Positions 17,753 to 26,093 of a stretch of 64,000 nt of DNA are shown piece after piece. The translations under genes and the position numbers were made by a program. The stretch comes from Scleromatobacter humisilvae (lineage in GTDB: Bacteria > Pseudomonadota > Gammaproteobacteria > Burkholderiales > Burkholderiaceae_C): positions 124,001-188,000 of the forward strand of contig NZ_JAJLJH010000001.1 in assembly GCF_023231945.1 (NCBI RefSeq), given 5' to 3'. The notes beneath the pieces were generated by a model. That model saw only the letters and a list, made by a program, of their open reading frames with translations. It was not told the DNA's origin and did no database searches. Each line of letters opens with the position of its first letter. Position 1 is the first letter of the stretch.

Positions 17753-18024
17753 GGTGTCTCCGTGGTGTTGCGGTTGTTCGCGGCGGGCGGCCTGCGCGAG
17801 TCGGTTCAGACTGTGGACTCGCGGATTCGGCGGCGCGGTTCGATGAAGCGATTCTGCGCAGCGTGGGCCTGGCGTGACATGCGTGTTGCAGCGCGGCAAT
17901 GGAGAAAACGGTTCACATGATGGTGTGGTGTCCGCGGGATTTCACGAGGCGACGAGGCCACCGCTGGCGATAATGGCCCGCGCCATCGCAGCAGCCCCCG
18001 CCGCGCGCCAACGACGAGGACCCC

Positions 18025-18705
18025 ATGCACATCGAACCCCCGAAGGTGTCCATGCACTCCGCCAAGGAGTTCATCACGCACTACCTGATGATCGTGCTCA
18101 GCGTGCTGACCGCGCTCGGCCTGGAGGCCGTGCTGGAACGCATGCACCACGCGCACGCCGCGGAAGCCGCGCAGCATGCGATCGAGGTCGAGCTGCGCGA
18201 CAACGTCGCCCAGATCAGCAAGACGATCGCCGCGAACGAGCAGACCCGCGCGCCGCTGCGCCGCCTGTCCGAGCACCTGATCCAGGAGCTGCAGGCCGGC
18301 AAGGCGCGGCCGGAAGTGGCCGCCGAGATCGCGCAGCTCGTCAACTCCGGACAACTGGATATCGGCCTGCACACGCCGACGCTGCGCCACGAGGCCTGGG
18401 ACGTCGCCGTCGCCAACCAGTCCGCGACCTACATCGAGGACGCGTCGCTGGCTCGCATCACGGCCGCCTACGCGCAGCAGCGCGAGGCGATCTCGGCGCG
18501 GTCGACGGCGCTGTTCGACGGGCCCCGCTTCGTCAGCGCGGTGACGGACGCGCGCATGAACGACGTCGACCCGCGCGAGTTCGTGCGCGCGCTCGAACAG
18601 GCGCTCGCCGCCAACGACACCGTGATCAATGCGCTGACGGCGCTGCGGCTCACGGTGAGCCAGGCCTTGCCGGCGGAGCACGCCGCGTCGGGCGCCAAGG
18701 GCTGA
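18025..18705 (+). CDS. Hypothetical single-pass membrane protein
   Basis: A 226-residue protein with one hydrophobic segment near the N terminus (about residues 16-36, HYLMIVLSVLTALGLEAVLE) and a long alpha-helical, charged remainder rich in Ala, Glu and Arg. It looks like an inner-membrane-anchored periplasmic or cytoplasmic helical domain. No family is recognised. It is divergent from the thiolase operon and converges with the LysR gene. The ribosome site is GACGAGGAC. Confidence 0.6.
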   Translation: MHIEPPKVSMHSAKEFITHYLMIVLSVLTALGLEAVLERMHHAHAAEAAQHAIEVELRDNVAQISKTIAANEQTRAPLRRLSEHLIQELQAGKARPEVAAEIAQLVNSGQLDIGLHTPTLRHEAWDVAVANQSATYIEDASLARITAAYAQQREAISARSTALFDGPRFVSAVTDARMNDVDPREFVRALEQALAANDTVINALTALRLTVSQALPAEHAASGAKG

Positions 18706-18757
18706 TCGCCGGCGTCCCGACGAACGTCCTCCAACGCAGCGACGAAGTCGACTTCGG

Positions 18758-19633
18758 CTAGAGGCGCGGCAGGTACTCGACGAAGGCCTGCACCAGCGTC
18801 GAGTCGTCCGCCTGCCGCCAGGCGGCCCCGGTCTCCACCAGCGTGCGCTCGCCCTTGATGTTGCGGTAGACCACGCCCTCGCGGTGCAGCGCCTTGACCG
18901 AGGCCGGCACCAGCGCGACGCCGATGCCGCCCGACACCAGGCTGACGATGGTGTGCATCTGGCGCGCCGGGAACAGCTCCGGGCTGAAGCCGTGGCGCAT
19001 GCAGGTGGCCACCATCGCGTCGAAGATCATCGGGCCGTAGTGGCGCTCGAAGCCGAGGAAGCGCTCGTGCGCGAGCTTCTCGAGCGCGACCTGCGGCGAC
19101 TTCGCCTGCGGATGGCGCTCGGGCAGCGCGATGACCAGCGCCTCGCGCTGCGTGGGCCGGTAGGCCAGCGTCGGCGACATGCCCGGCGACGCGAAGATCA
19201 GCCCGAGGTCGAGCGCGCCGATCTCGAGCTCGGCGAGCATCTGGTCGGTGGTGGACTCGTGCAGCGCCACCTTGACCTTCGGGTAGTCGGCCATGAAGCG
19301 GCGCAGCGAATCCGGCAGGAACGAGTAGGCCGCCAGGCTGATGAAGCCGATGGCCAGCGCCCCGGACTGCCCCTGCGCCGAATCACGCGCACGACGCTTC
19401 AGCAGGTCGGCCCGCGCGAGCACGGCCCGCGCGTCGTGCAGCGCCTCCTCGCCCTCGCGCGTCAACGCGATGCGGCGCGAGCTGCGCTCGAACAGCGTGA
19501 CGCCCAGCTCGGCCTCGAGCTCCTTGATCGCCAGGCTCACCGGCGGCTGCGACAAGTTGAGGCGCGTGGCGGCCCGCCCGAAGTGCAGTTCCTCGGCGAC
19601 AGCGACCAGGCAGCGGAGATGACGCATTTCCAT
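18758..19633 (-). CDS. LysR-family transcriptional regulator
   Basis: A 291-residue LTTR with an N-terminal winged HTH (MEMRHLRCLVAVAEELHF, then LNLSQPPVSLAIKELEAELG) and a C-terminal periplasmic-binding-like effector domain (about 90-291). It is divergent from the PPC/DUF296 gene at 19776, the usual arrangement for an LTTR and its target, so it probably controls the PPC-PPC-SDR-IclR operon. Start 19633 (MEMRHLRC) is the family-typical start; ATG at 19627 is an alternative. The gene ends at a short palindrome (CGAAGTC/GACTTCG, 18743-18756). Confidence 0.92.
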   Translation of the reverse strand: MEMRHLRCLVAVAEELHFGRAATRLNLSQPPVSLAIKELEAELGVTLFERSSRRIALTREGEEALHDARAVLARADLLKRRARDSAQGQSGALAIGFISLAAYSFLPDSLRRFMADYPKVKVALHESTTDQMLAELEIGALDLGLIFASPGMSPTLAYRPTQREALVIALPERHPQAKSPQVALEKLAHERFLGFERHYGPMIFDAMVATCMRHGFSPELFPARQMHTIVSLVSGGIGVALVPASVKALHREGVVYRNIKGERTLVETGAAWRQADDSTLVQAFVEYLPRL

Positions 19634-19683
19634 CGATCTGGATTTTGGATCAATCGATAGGAATTGCAAACTTCCTCAAATTG
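19632..19683. promoter_or_regulatory. Candidate LysR binding region
   Basis: Between the divergent LysR and PPC genes are two ATCGAT copies (19632-19637 and 19653-19658) separated by an AT-rich 15-bp spacer, and a TCAA-A-TTGA dyad near 19676. LTTR boxes are typically short AT-rich dyads in the divergent promoter, so these are candidates only. Confidence 0.35.
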
Positions 19684-19775
19684 AAGCCGTTTCCTAGACT
19701 GCGCCACATACCGAACCCCTCGCCACCCGAGGCGGCACCTGGAAGTTGACGCGCCACGAGCGCGCTGGAGACACG

Positions 19776-20351
19776 ATGACGGAGTTCACCCACGCGCTTG
19801 CCCTGCCCCGCCCACGCACGCTGGTGCATCCGGGGCCGGTCGGCCCGATCCGCATCGAGCACCGACATGCGAACCAGGGCCGCCATTTCCGCCTCGGGCT
19901 GGCGCCGGGCCGCACGCTGCAGGACGCGATCATCGAGCCGCTGATGCTGCTGGGCGTGCACGCCGCGTCGATGACGATCCTGGGCGGCCGGCTCGCGAAG
20001 CTGCTCTACTGCGTCGCCCCGCCCGACCCGACCGGCGAGCGCGTGGCCAACTACACGCGGCCGATCGACGCCGGCGCCGCGACGCTGATCTTCGGCAACG
20101 CGACGCTCGGCAAGAACGCGCGCGGCGAGGCCATCGTCCACTGCCACGCCACGTTCGTGTGCGCGGACGGCAACGTGCGCGGCGGCCACGTCGTGGTCGA
20201 CCGCAGCACCGTCGCCGATGCGCCCATCGCGGTGCTGGCGACCTCGCTGGACGGCATCGAGCTGCGCATCACGCACGACGAGGAAACCCACATGCCGCTG
20301 ATGCGCCCGTTCGCGGCCAACGACGTGGAGGAGACGAACCATGCAGTCTGA
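19776..20351 (+). CDS. PPC-domain (DUF296) protein 1
   Basis: A 191-residue protein whose central part resembles the PPC/DUF296 fold: a long helix-strand start (LAPGRTLQDAIIEPLMLLG) and later GEAIVHCHATFVCADGNVRGGHVVVD, the conserved GH-containing strand. PPC proteins occur with AT-hooks in plants and as stand-alone proteins in bacteria; their bacterial function is unknown. ATG at 19776 follows GGAGACAC. Its 3' end overlaps the next PPC gene by 11 bp. A pair of PPC genes followed by an SDR suggests they act together. Confidence 0.7.
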   Translation: MTEFTHALALPRPRTLVHPGPVGPIRIEHRHANQGRHFRLGLAPGRTLQDAIIEPLMLLGVHAASMTILGGRLAKLLYCVAPPDPTGERVANYTRPIDAGAATLIFGNATLGKNARGEAIVHCHATFVCADGNVRGGHVVVDRSTVADAPIAVLATSLDGIELRITHDEETHMPLMRPFAANDVEETNHAV

Positions 20352-20739
20352 AGTCCGACTCGTCGAGGCCGGCCAGATGGGCCGCGTCGCGTACGCGCGC
20401 GTCGCGCCCAACGAAGACGTGGTGCTGAGCATCGAGAAGCTGTGCGCCGCCGAGGGCTTCCGCCACGCGTTCGTGCGCGGCGCGCTGGGCAGCCTGGTCG
20501 ACGCCTGCTTCGTCGCGCCCGGCGGCGGCACGCGCCAGGTGCGCGGGCCGGCGGTCGAGATCGTCAGCTTGGCCGGCGAGGTGCGCCAGCAGGCCGACGG
20601 CTCGCTGCGCGCCGCCATCACCGGCATCGTCGCCGACACCGAAGGCCATGTGCACGGCGGCCCGTTCGTCGCCGGCGCGAATCCCGTGTGCGTCACGTTC
20701 GAAGTGACGCTCGAAGAGTGGCTGCCGTCGGCCGCCTGA
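20341..20739 (+). CDS. PPC-domain (DUF296) protein 2
   Basis: A 132-residue stand-alone PPC/DUF296 protein. It contains EDVVLSIEKLCAAEGFRHAFVRGALGS, the diagnostic GAXGSL turn, and VADTEGHVHGGPFVAGANP with the conserved His/Gly strand and C-terminal FEVTLEEW. It is roughly the minimal domain length. It overlaps the previous gene by 11 bp, indicating coupling. Function is unknown; the operon places it with a dehydrogenase and two regulators. Confidence 0.82.
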   Translation: MQSEVRLVEAGQMGRVAYARVAPNEDVVLSIEKLCAAEGFRHAFVRGALGSLVDACFVAPGGGTRQVRGPAVEIVSLAGEVRQQADGSLRAAITGIVADTEGHVHGGPFVAGANPVCVTFEVTLEEWLPSAA

Positions 20740-20760
20740 ACCCACATCCTGGAGACCACC

Positions 20761-21570
20761 TTGAGCCCATCCACTCCCGTCACCGCCACTTCCCCCGTCG
20801 CGATCGTCACCGGAGGCGCGCGCGGCATCGGCCTGGCCATCGGCCAATGGTTCCTCGATCGCGGACATCGCATCGCGCTGCTGGACATCGACCAGCAGAC
20901 GCTGGAGCGCAGCGTCGCCGCCTTCGACCGCCCCGACGCCGTGCTCGCGGTGCATGCCGACGTGCGCGACCCCCGGCAGGTCGCCGCCGGCGTCGCGCAG
21001 GTCGTTGCCAAGTTCGGCCGCATCGACAAGCTGGTCAACAACGCCGGCATCGCGGTGTTCAAGCCGGTGATGCAGACCAGCTACGCCGAGTTCCGCGATG
21101 TGCTGACCACCAACCTCGACGGCGCGTTCCTCTGCACCCAGGCCTGCGTGCCCGAGATGATCAAGGCCGGCGGCGGCGCGATCGTCAACATCGCGTCGAT
21201 CTCGGGCCTGCGCGCGAGCACGCTGCGCGTGGCCTACGGCACCAGCAAGGCCGCGCTTCTTCACCTGACCAAGCAGCTGGCGGTGGAGCTCGGCGACGTC
21301 GGCATCCGCGTCAACGCGATCTGCCCGGGGCCGGTCGAGACCGAGATGGCCAAGCTCGTGCACAGCGTGGCGATCCGCTCCGACTACCACGACGCCATCC
21401 CGCTGGGCCGCTACGGCACGCCCGAGGAGATGGCCAACACGGTCGGCTTCCTGTGCAGCAGCGACGCGAGCTTCATCAACGGCCAGTTCCTCGCGGTCGA
21501 CGGCGGCTTCGACGCGGCGGGCGTCGGCCTGCCCACGCTGCGCCGCAACGCCGCGGCCGGCACGCAATGA
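20761..21570 (+). CDS. Short-chain dehydrogenase/reductase
   Basis: A 269-residue classical SDR. Cofactor glycine motif TGGARGIG, acidic residue LDIDQQ at the end of strand 2 (suggesting NAD preference), structural NNAG, catalytic Ser in NIASISG, and YGTSK with the Tyr-Lys pair. It begins at a TTG codon preceded by GGAGACCACC. It probably oxidises or reduces an alcohol/keto group in the pathway served by this operon. It overlaps the IclR gene by ATGA. Confidence 0.9.
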   Translation: MSPSTPVTATSPVAIVTGGARGIGLAIGQWFLDRGHRIALLDIDQQTLERSVAAFDRPDAVLAVHADVRDPRQVAAGVAQVVAKFGRIDKLVNNAGIAVFKPVMQTSYAEFRDVLTTNLDGAFLCTQACVPEMIKAGGGAIVNIASISGLRASTLRVAYGTSKAALLHLTKQLAVELGDVGIRVNAICPGPVETEMAKLVHSVAIRSDYHDAIPLGRYGTPEEMANTVGFLCSSDASFINGQFLAVDGGFDAAGVGLPTLRRNAAAGTQ

Positions 21571-22421
21571 CCGCGGAGCCCGCGCTGAGGCTGGTCGACG
21601 CCGCGCACCCTGCGGCGTCCGCCGAGGGCGTCGCGCCGGCTCGCGAGCAGGAGCGCCCGGAGACCGCCGGCGCGCAGACGCTGCGCCGCGGCCTGGCCGT
21701 CCTTCGCCTGCTCACGCGCGTCGGCCCGGGCGGCCTGCGCATGGGCGAGATCGGCCATCGGCTGGGCCTGAACAAGACGACCGCGATCCGCCTGACGCGC
21801 ACGCTGGTCGACGAGGGCTTCGTGCTGCACGACCGCGCCGCCGGCCGCTATCGCCTCGGGCCGGAGGCCTTCGCCGTCGGCCTGGCCGCCGAGCCGAGCT
21901 ACGAGCTGCAGCGGCAGGCGGCGGGCATGCTGCGCGCGCTGGCGGCCGAGTCGGGCGACACCGTGTTCTTCACCGTGCTGCACGGCCACGAGAGCATCTG
22001 CCTGTCGCGCGACGAGGGCGACTTCCCGATCCGCAACCAGCTGATCAAGCCGGGCGACCGCTGGCCGCTGGGCGTGGGCGCGGGCAGCTGCGCGATCCTG
22101 GCGGCGCTGCCGGACGATGTCGTCGCCGACGTCCTCGCGCGCAACGCCGCGCTGCGCGCCGAGAAGTTCCCGCGCTGCACCGACGCCAGCGTGCTCTCGC
22201 TCGTGCGCGACACGCGCGAGCGCGGCTACTGCCTGCAGCCGGGCATGGTGTTCGAGGACAGCTGGGCGATCGGCGTGGTCGTCTACGATGCCAACGAGGC
22301 GCCGGTGGCGTCGATCAGCATCGCGGCGCTGCGCTCGCGCCTCGGGCCGGCCCGCAGCGCGATGCTGGGCAACCGGCTGATGCAGGCGAGCAAGGAGCTG
22401 ACGGCGCAGCTGAAGGCCTGA
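21567..22421 (+). CDS. IclR-family transcriptional regulator
   Basis: A 284-residue regulator with an unstructured start (residues 1-40), a winged HTH (TLRRGLAVLRLLTRVGPGGLRMGEIGHRLGLNKTTAIRLTRTL region, 40-100) and an IclR effector domain (about 110-280; SGDTVFFTVLHGHESICLSR, PLGVGAGSCAILA). IclR proteins bind small carboxylates and commonly control the operon that contains them. The ATG overlaps the SDR stop (ATGA). It is the second regulator of the region besides the divergent LysR. Confidence 0.92.
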   Translation: MTAEPALRLVDAAHPAASAEGVAPAREQERPETAGAQTLRRGLAVLRLLTRVGPGGLRMGEIGHRLGLNKTTAIRLTRTLVDEGFVLHDRAAGRYRLGPEAFAVGLAAEPSYELQRQAAGMLRALAAESGDTVFFTVLHGHESICLSRDEGDFPIRNQLIKPGDRWPLGVGAGSCAILAALPDDVVADVLARNAALRAEKFPRCTDASVLSLVRDTRERGYCLQPGMVFEDSWAIGVVVYDANEAPVASISIAALRSRLGPARSAMLGNRLMQASKELTAQLKA

Positions 22422-22567
22422 ATTTGTCGCGGGCGGCGCGTCCCGGGGGCGCGTCCGGCGATACTTTTCACGCAACTCGGCCGCAGGCTACGCGCGGACA
22501 CAGCGCGGCCTTCAGCGTCGCTTAAAGTCGACGTCTTGTCTGCTTTGCCGCCGCGGCGGCCTGCACC

Positions 22568-25066
22568 GTGCTCAAGAAGCCTTCCCGGGAACAGTGGTTG
22601 ACCATCGCATGGGTCAGCGGTTTCATCGTCTGCGCGTTCCTCGTGGCGCTGATCGCCGCCATCGTCGTCGTCTCCGAACAGCTGCCCGAGCTCGACGAGA
22701 TCACCCACTACCAGCCGCGCCAGCCGCTGGAGATCGTCACCCGCGAGGGCATCGAGCTCGCGCAGTTCGGGCCCGAGCGGCGCCGCTTCATGCCGGTGGA
22801 CCAGTTCCCCGACGTGCTCAAGAGCGCGCTGATCGCGACCGAGGACGCCGACTTCCGCAACCACAGTGGGGTCAGCGTCAAGGGCATCGTGCGCGCGCTG
22901 TTCGCCAACGTGTTCCGCCACAAGCGCGAGGGCGCGTCCACCATCACGCAGCAGGTGGCGCGCAACTTCTTCCTGAGCCGCAAGCAGACCTGGTCGCGCA
23001 AGTTCGCGGAGGCGCTGCTGGCGCTGAAGATCGAGCGGCACCTGACGAAGGACCAGATCCTCGAGCTGTACATGAACCAGATCTACCTGGGCCAGCATGC
23101 GTACGGCTTCGAGGCGGCGTCGCTGACCTACTTCGGCAAGCCGTCGAAGGAGCTCACCGCCGCCGAGGCCGCGATGCTGGCCGGGCTGCCGAAGAACCCG
23201 GGCGGCGCCGATCCGACCGAGCACTTCGAGAAGGCCAAGGCGCGCCAGCTGGTCGTGCTGCTGCGCATGCACGAGACGGGCGTGCTCGACGACGCGCAGT
23301 ACGAAGCCGCGAAGAAGCAGCCGCTGAAGATCACCGGCCACTGGACGCCGCCGGTCGTGGCCGAATTCCTGGCCGAGATGGTGCGCCAGCAGGTCGTGCA
23401 GCGCTTCGGCGAGGCCGCGTATTCGCAGGGCCTGAAGGTGACGACGTCGCTGGTCTCCACCGACCAGGCCGCCGCGCAGGCCGCCGTGCGCAAGGGCGTG
23501 ATCGACTTCGACCGCCGCCAGGCCTACCGCGGCCCCGAGGACAACGAGGACCTGCCCGACACCGACGCCGACATCGACGCCGCCGCGGCCACCGCGCTGC
23601 ACGACCATCCCGACGACGACGACCTGCGCGTGGCCGTCGTCACGCACGCGAGTCCGAAGGAGGTCGTCGCGATCCTGGCCAGCGGCGAGACGCTGCACCT
23701 GACCGGCGACGCGCTGCGCGGCGTGCAGGCGGCGCTCAAGCCCAAGGCGCCTGAAGACCTCGTCATCGAACGCGGCGCGATCATCCGCGTGATGCGCACC
23801 AACGGCGAGAACGGCTACAAGAGCGAATGGCGCATCACGCAATGGCCGGACGTGCAGGGCGCGCTGGTGTCGCTCGATTCGGCGACGGGCCAGGTGCGCG
23901 CGCTGGTCGGCGGCTTCGACTTCTCGCACAGCCAGTTCAACCACGTCACGAGCGCCTGGCGCCAGCCCGGCTCCAGCTTCAAGCCGCTGATCTACTCGGC
24001 GGCGCTGGAGCACGGCATCATGCCGGCCACGCAGGTCATGGACGCGCCCATCAGCATCGACGACGCGCTGACCGGCGGCAAGCACTGGGACCCGAAGGAC
24101 GACGACGAGCCGCTGATGGGCCCGATCTCGCTGCGCCAGGCGCTGGCCAAGTCGAAGAACCTGGTCAGCATCCGCGTGGTGCAGAACCTGGGCATCAACA
24201 CCGTGCGCAACTGGGCCGGCCAGTTCGGCCTCGACGCCAGCAAGCAGCCCGAGAACCTCACGCTCGCGCTCGGCGCCGGCAGCGTCACGCCGATGCAGAT
24301 GGCGCGCGCCTACGCGAGCTTCGCCAACGGCGGCTACGGCGTGATGCCGCGCTTCATCGAGAAGATCACCGATGCCCAGGGCAAGGTGCTGTTCGAGGCG
24401 CCCAAGCTGGCCGACCCCCCGAGCGAGGACACGCGCATCATCCCGGCACGCAACGCCTTCGTGATGGCCAGCCTGCTCAACGAGGTGGCGCGCACCGGCA
24501 CCGGCGCGAAGGCGCAGGCCACGCTCAAGCGCAGCGACATCTACGGCAAGACCGGCACCACCAACGACGCCGTCGACACCTGGTTCGCCGGCTTCCAGCC
24601 GAAGATCACGACGGTCGTCTGGATGGGCCGCGACGACAACACCAGCCTGGGCGCGAAGGAGTTCGGCGCGACGCTGGCGTTGCCGATCTGGATCGACTAC
24701 ATGAAGGCCGCGCTCAAGAACGAGCCGGTGGTGCCGCTGCCGACGCCGCCCGGCGTGCAGGACGTGCAGGGCGACTGGCTCTACGACGAGTTCGTCGGCG
24801 GCGGCTACATCTCGTACCTCGGCATGGAACCCGGCAACCCGCCATCGGTGCAGGTGGCCGGCTCGCCGCAGCAGGCCGCGTCGGAGCCCGTGGACACGAG
24901 CACGACCACGATGCAGCCGTCGAGCCCGAACGCGATCCTGCTGCAGCCGGTGCCGCCGCCCCCGCCGGGGCAGTCGCTGCCGATCCAGCGCATTCCGTCG
25001 CCCAAGCCGGCACCGTCGGCGCCGGTGCAGGAGCCGTTCCAGCACCTCGCGCCGAGCCTGCGCTGA
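22568..25066 (+). CDS. mrcA: Penicillin-binding protein 1A (bifunctional)
   Basis: An 832-residue class A PBP that polymerises and cross-links peptidoglycan in the periplasm. One transmembrane segment (about residues 12-37) is followed by a GT51 glycosyltransferase domain (EDADFRNHSG with the catalytic Glu, GASTITQQVARNFFLS), an OB-like insert (about 300-420), and a transpeptidase domain with SSFK (S469, K472), SKN (AKSKNLVS) and KTGT (661-664). The C-terminal 60 residues are proline/serine-rich. GTG start at 22568. It is convergent with the ketopantoate-reductase-like gene. Confidence 0.96.
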   Translation: MLKKPSREQWLTIAWVSGFIVCAFLVALIAAIVVVSEQLPELDEITHYQPRQPLEIVTREGIELAQFGPERRRFMPVDQFPDVLKSALIATEDADFRNHSGVSVKGIVRALFANVFRHKREGASTITQQVARNFFLSRKQTWSRKFAEALLALKIERHLTKDQILELYMNQIYLGQHAYGFEAASLTYFGKPSKELTAAEAAMLAGLPKNPGGADPTEHFEKAKARQLVVLLRMHETGVLDDAQYEAAKKQPLKITGHWTPPVVAEFLAEMVRQQVVQRFGEAAYSQGLKVTTSLVSTDQAAAQAAVRKGVIDFDRRQAYRGPEDNEDLPDTDADIDAAAATALHDHPDDDDLRVAVVTHASPKEVVAILASGETLHLTGDALRGVQAALKPKAPEDLVIERGAIIRVMRTNGENGYKSEWRITQWPDVQGALVSLDSATGQVRALVGGFDFSHSQFNHVTSAWRQPGSSFKPLIYSAALEHGIMPATQVMDAPISIDDALTGGKHWDPKDDDEPLMGPISLRQALAKSKNLVSIRVVQNLGINTVRNWAGQFGLDASKQPENLTLALGAGSVTPMQMARAYASFANGGYGVMPRFIEKITDAQGKVLFEAPKLADPPSEDTRIIPARNAFVMASLLNEVARTGTGAKAQATLKRSDIYGKTGTTNDAVDTWFAGFQPKITTVVWMGRDDNTSLGAKEFGATLALPIWIDYMKAALKNEPVVPLPTPPGVQDVQGDWLYDEFVGGGYISYLGMEPGNPPSVQVAGSPQQAASEPVDTSTTTMQPSSPNAILLQPVPPPPPGQSLPIQRIPSPKPAPSAPVQEPFQHLAPSLR

Positions 25067-25160
25067 CGCCTCGAGCGCCGACTCGGGGCGGCCGGCTCGC
25101 CGTCAGCGCTGCCGCATGCGCGTCGCCAGCATCGACCCTGTCGTTCGGAGAGGCGCGGAC

Positions 25161-26093
25161 TCAGGCCGCCCTCTTCGCCTCCAGCGCCTTGACCAGCGCC
25201 TGAAGCGTCCGATTGAGCGGCGTGGCCATGCCCACCCGCTCGCCCTCGGCGACGACATGGCCGTTGAGGTGATCGATCTCGGTCGGCTTGCCGCGGCGCA
25301 GGTCCTGGCAGGTGGACGACACCTGCCCCGGCATCGTCGCGGCGATGCGGTCGATTCCCGCATGCGAGTCGCCAGGCACCGTGATGCCCAGCGCGGCGGC
25401 CACGGCGAGGCATTCGTCGACGACGCCGTGCACGGTCGCCGCGATGTCGGGGCGCGCCATCATGTGGCCGTAGTCCGTGTCGGTGATCGCGGAGATGGCG
25501 TTGTAGCCGCAGTTGATCACCAGCTTGCCCCACGACTCGCCGAGCACGTTGTCGGAGACCTGCACCGGCACGCCCGCACGCGCGAACAGCGCCACGATGT
25601 CGGCCGAGGTCAGGCCCGGATCCTCGACCGGCACGCCGATGTCCGCCGGAATGACCAGTTCGCCGCGGCCGAGGTGGCGCACGTGGCCGGGGCCGGCCAT
25701 CTCGCAGCCGACGTAGACCACCGTCGCCGCGACCGGCCGCTGCAGCGCCGCCTGCAGCCGCGGCGCGTTGTCGACGCCGTTCTGCAGGCTCAGCACGCGG
25801 GCGTCGGGCGCGAGATGCGCGCGGAGCTCGGCGGCGGTGGACTCGGTGTCGGTGGACTTGACGCACACCAGCACCAGCGCGGCACCGGCGACGGCGGCGA
25901 TGTCGGTGCTGGCGTCGACCGGGATGCGGTCGTCGGAGGTCGCGGTCGTCAGCCGCAGGCCGTCCCGCTTCATTGCCTCGACGTGGACGGGCCGGCCGAT
26001 CAGCGTCACGGGCACGCCCGCGCGCGCGAGCATGCCGCCGTAGTAGCAGCCGACGGCACCGGCGCCGACGACCGCGACGCGAACCGTCGTCAT
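25161..26093 (-). CDS. 2-dehydropantoate 2-reductase family protein
   Basis: A 310-residue ketopantoate-reductase-fold enzyme. NADP-binding start RVAVVGAGAVGCYYGGMLA, the hinge lysine in LVCVKSTDTE, the QNGVDN loop, and the catalytic lysine and Asn in LGESWGKLVINCGYNAISA. ApbA/PanE makes pantoate for coenzyme A, but many genomes hold several paralogues of other specificity, so no symbol is given. The ATG overlaps the stop of the exonuclease I gene (ATGA), so the two are co-translated. Confidence 0.9.
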   Translation of the reverse strand: MTTVRVAVVGAGAVGCYYGGMLARAGVPVTLIGRPVHVEAMKRDGLRLTTATSDDRIPVDASTDIAAVAGAALVLVCVKSTDTESTAAELRAHLAPDARVLSLQNGVDNAPRLQAALQRPVAATVVYVGCEMAGPGHVRHLGRGELVIPADIGVPVEDPGLTSADIVALFARAGVPVQVSDNVLGESWGKLVINCGYNAISAITDTDYGHMMARPDIAATVHGVVDECLAVAAALGITVPGDSHAGIDRIAATMPGQVSSTCQDLRRGKPTEIDHLNGHVVAEGERVGMATPLNRTLQALVKALEAKRAA

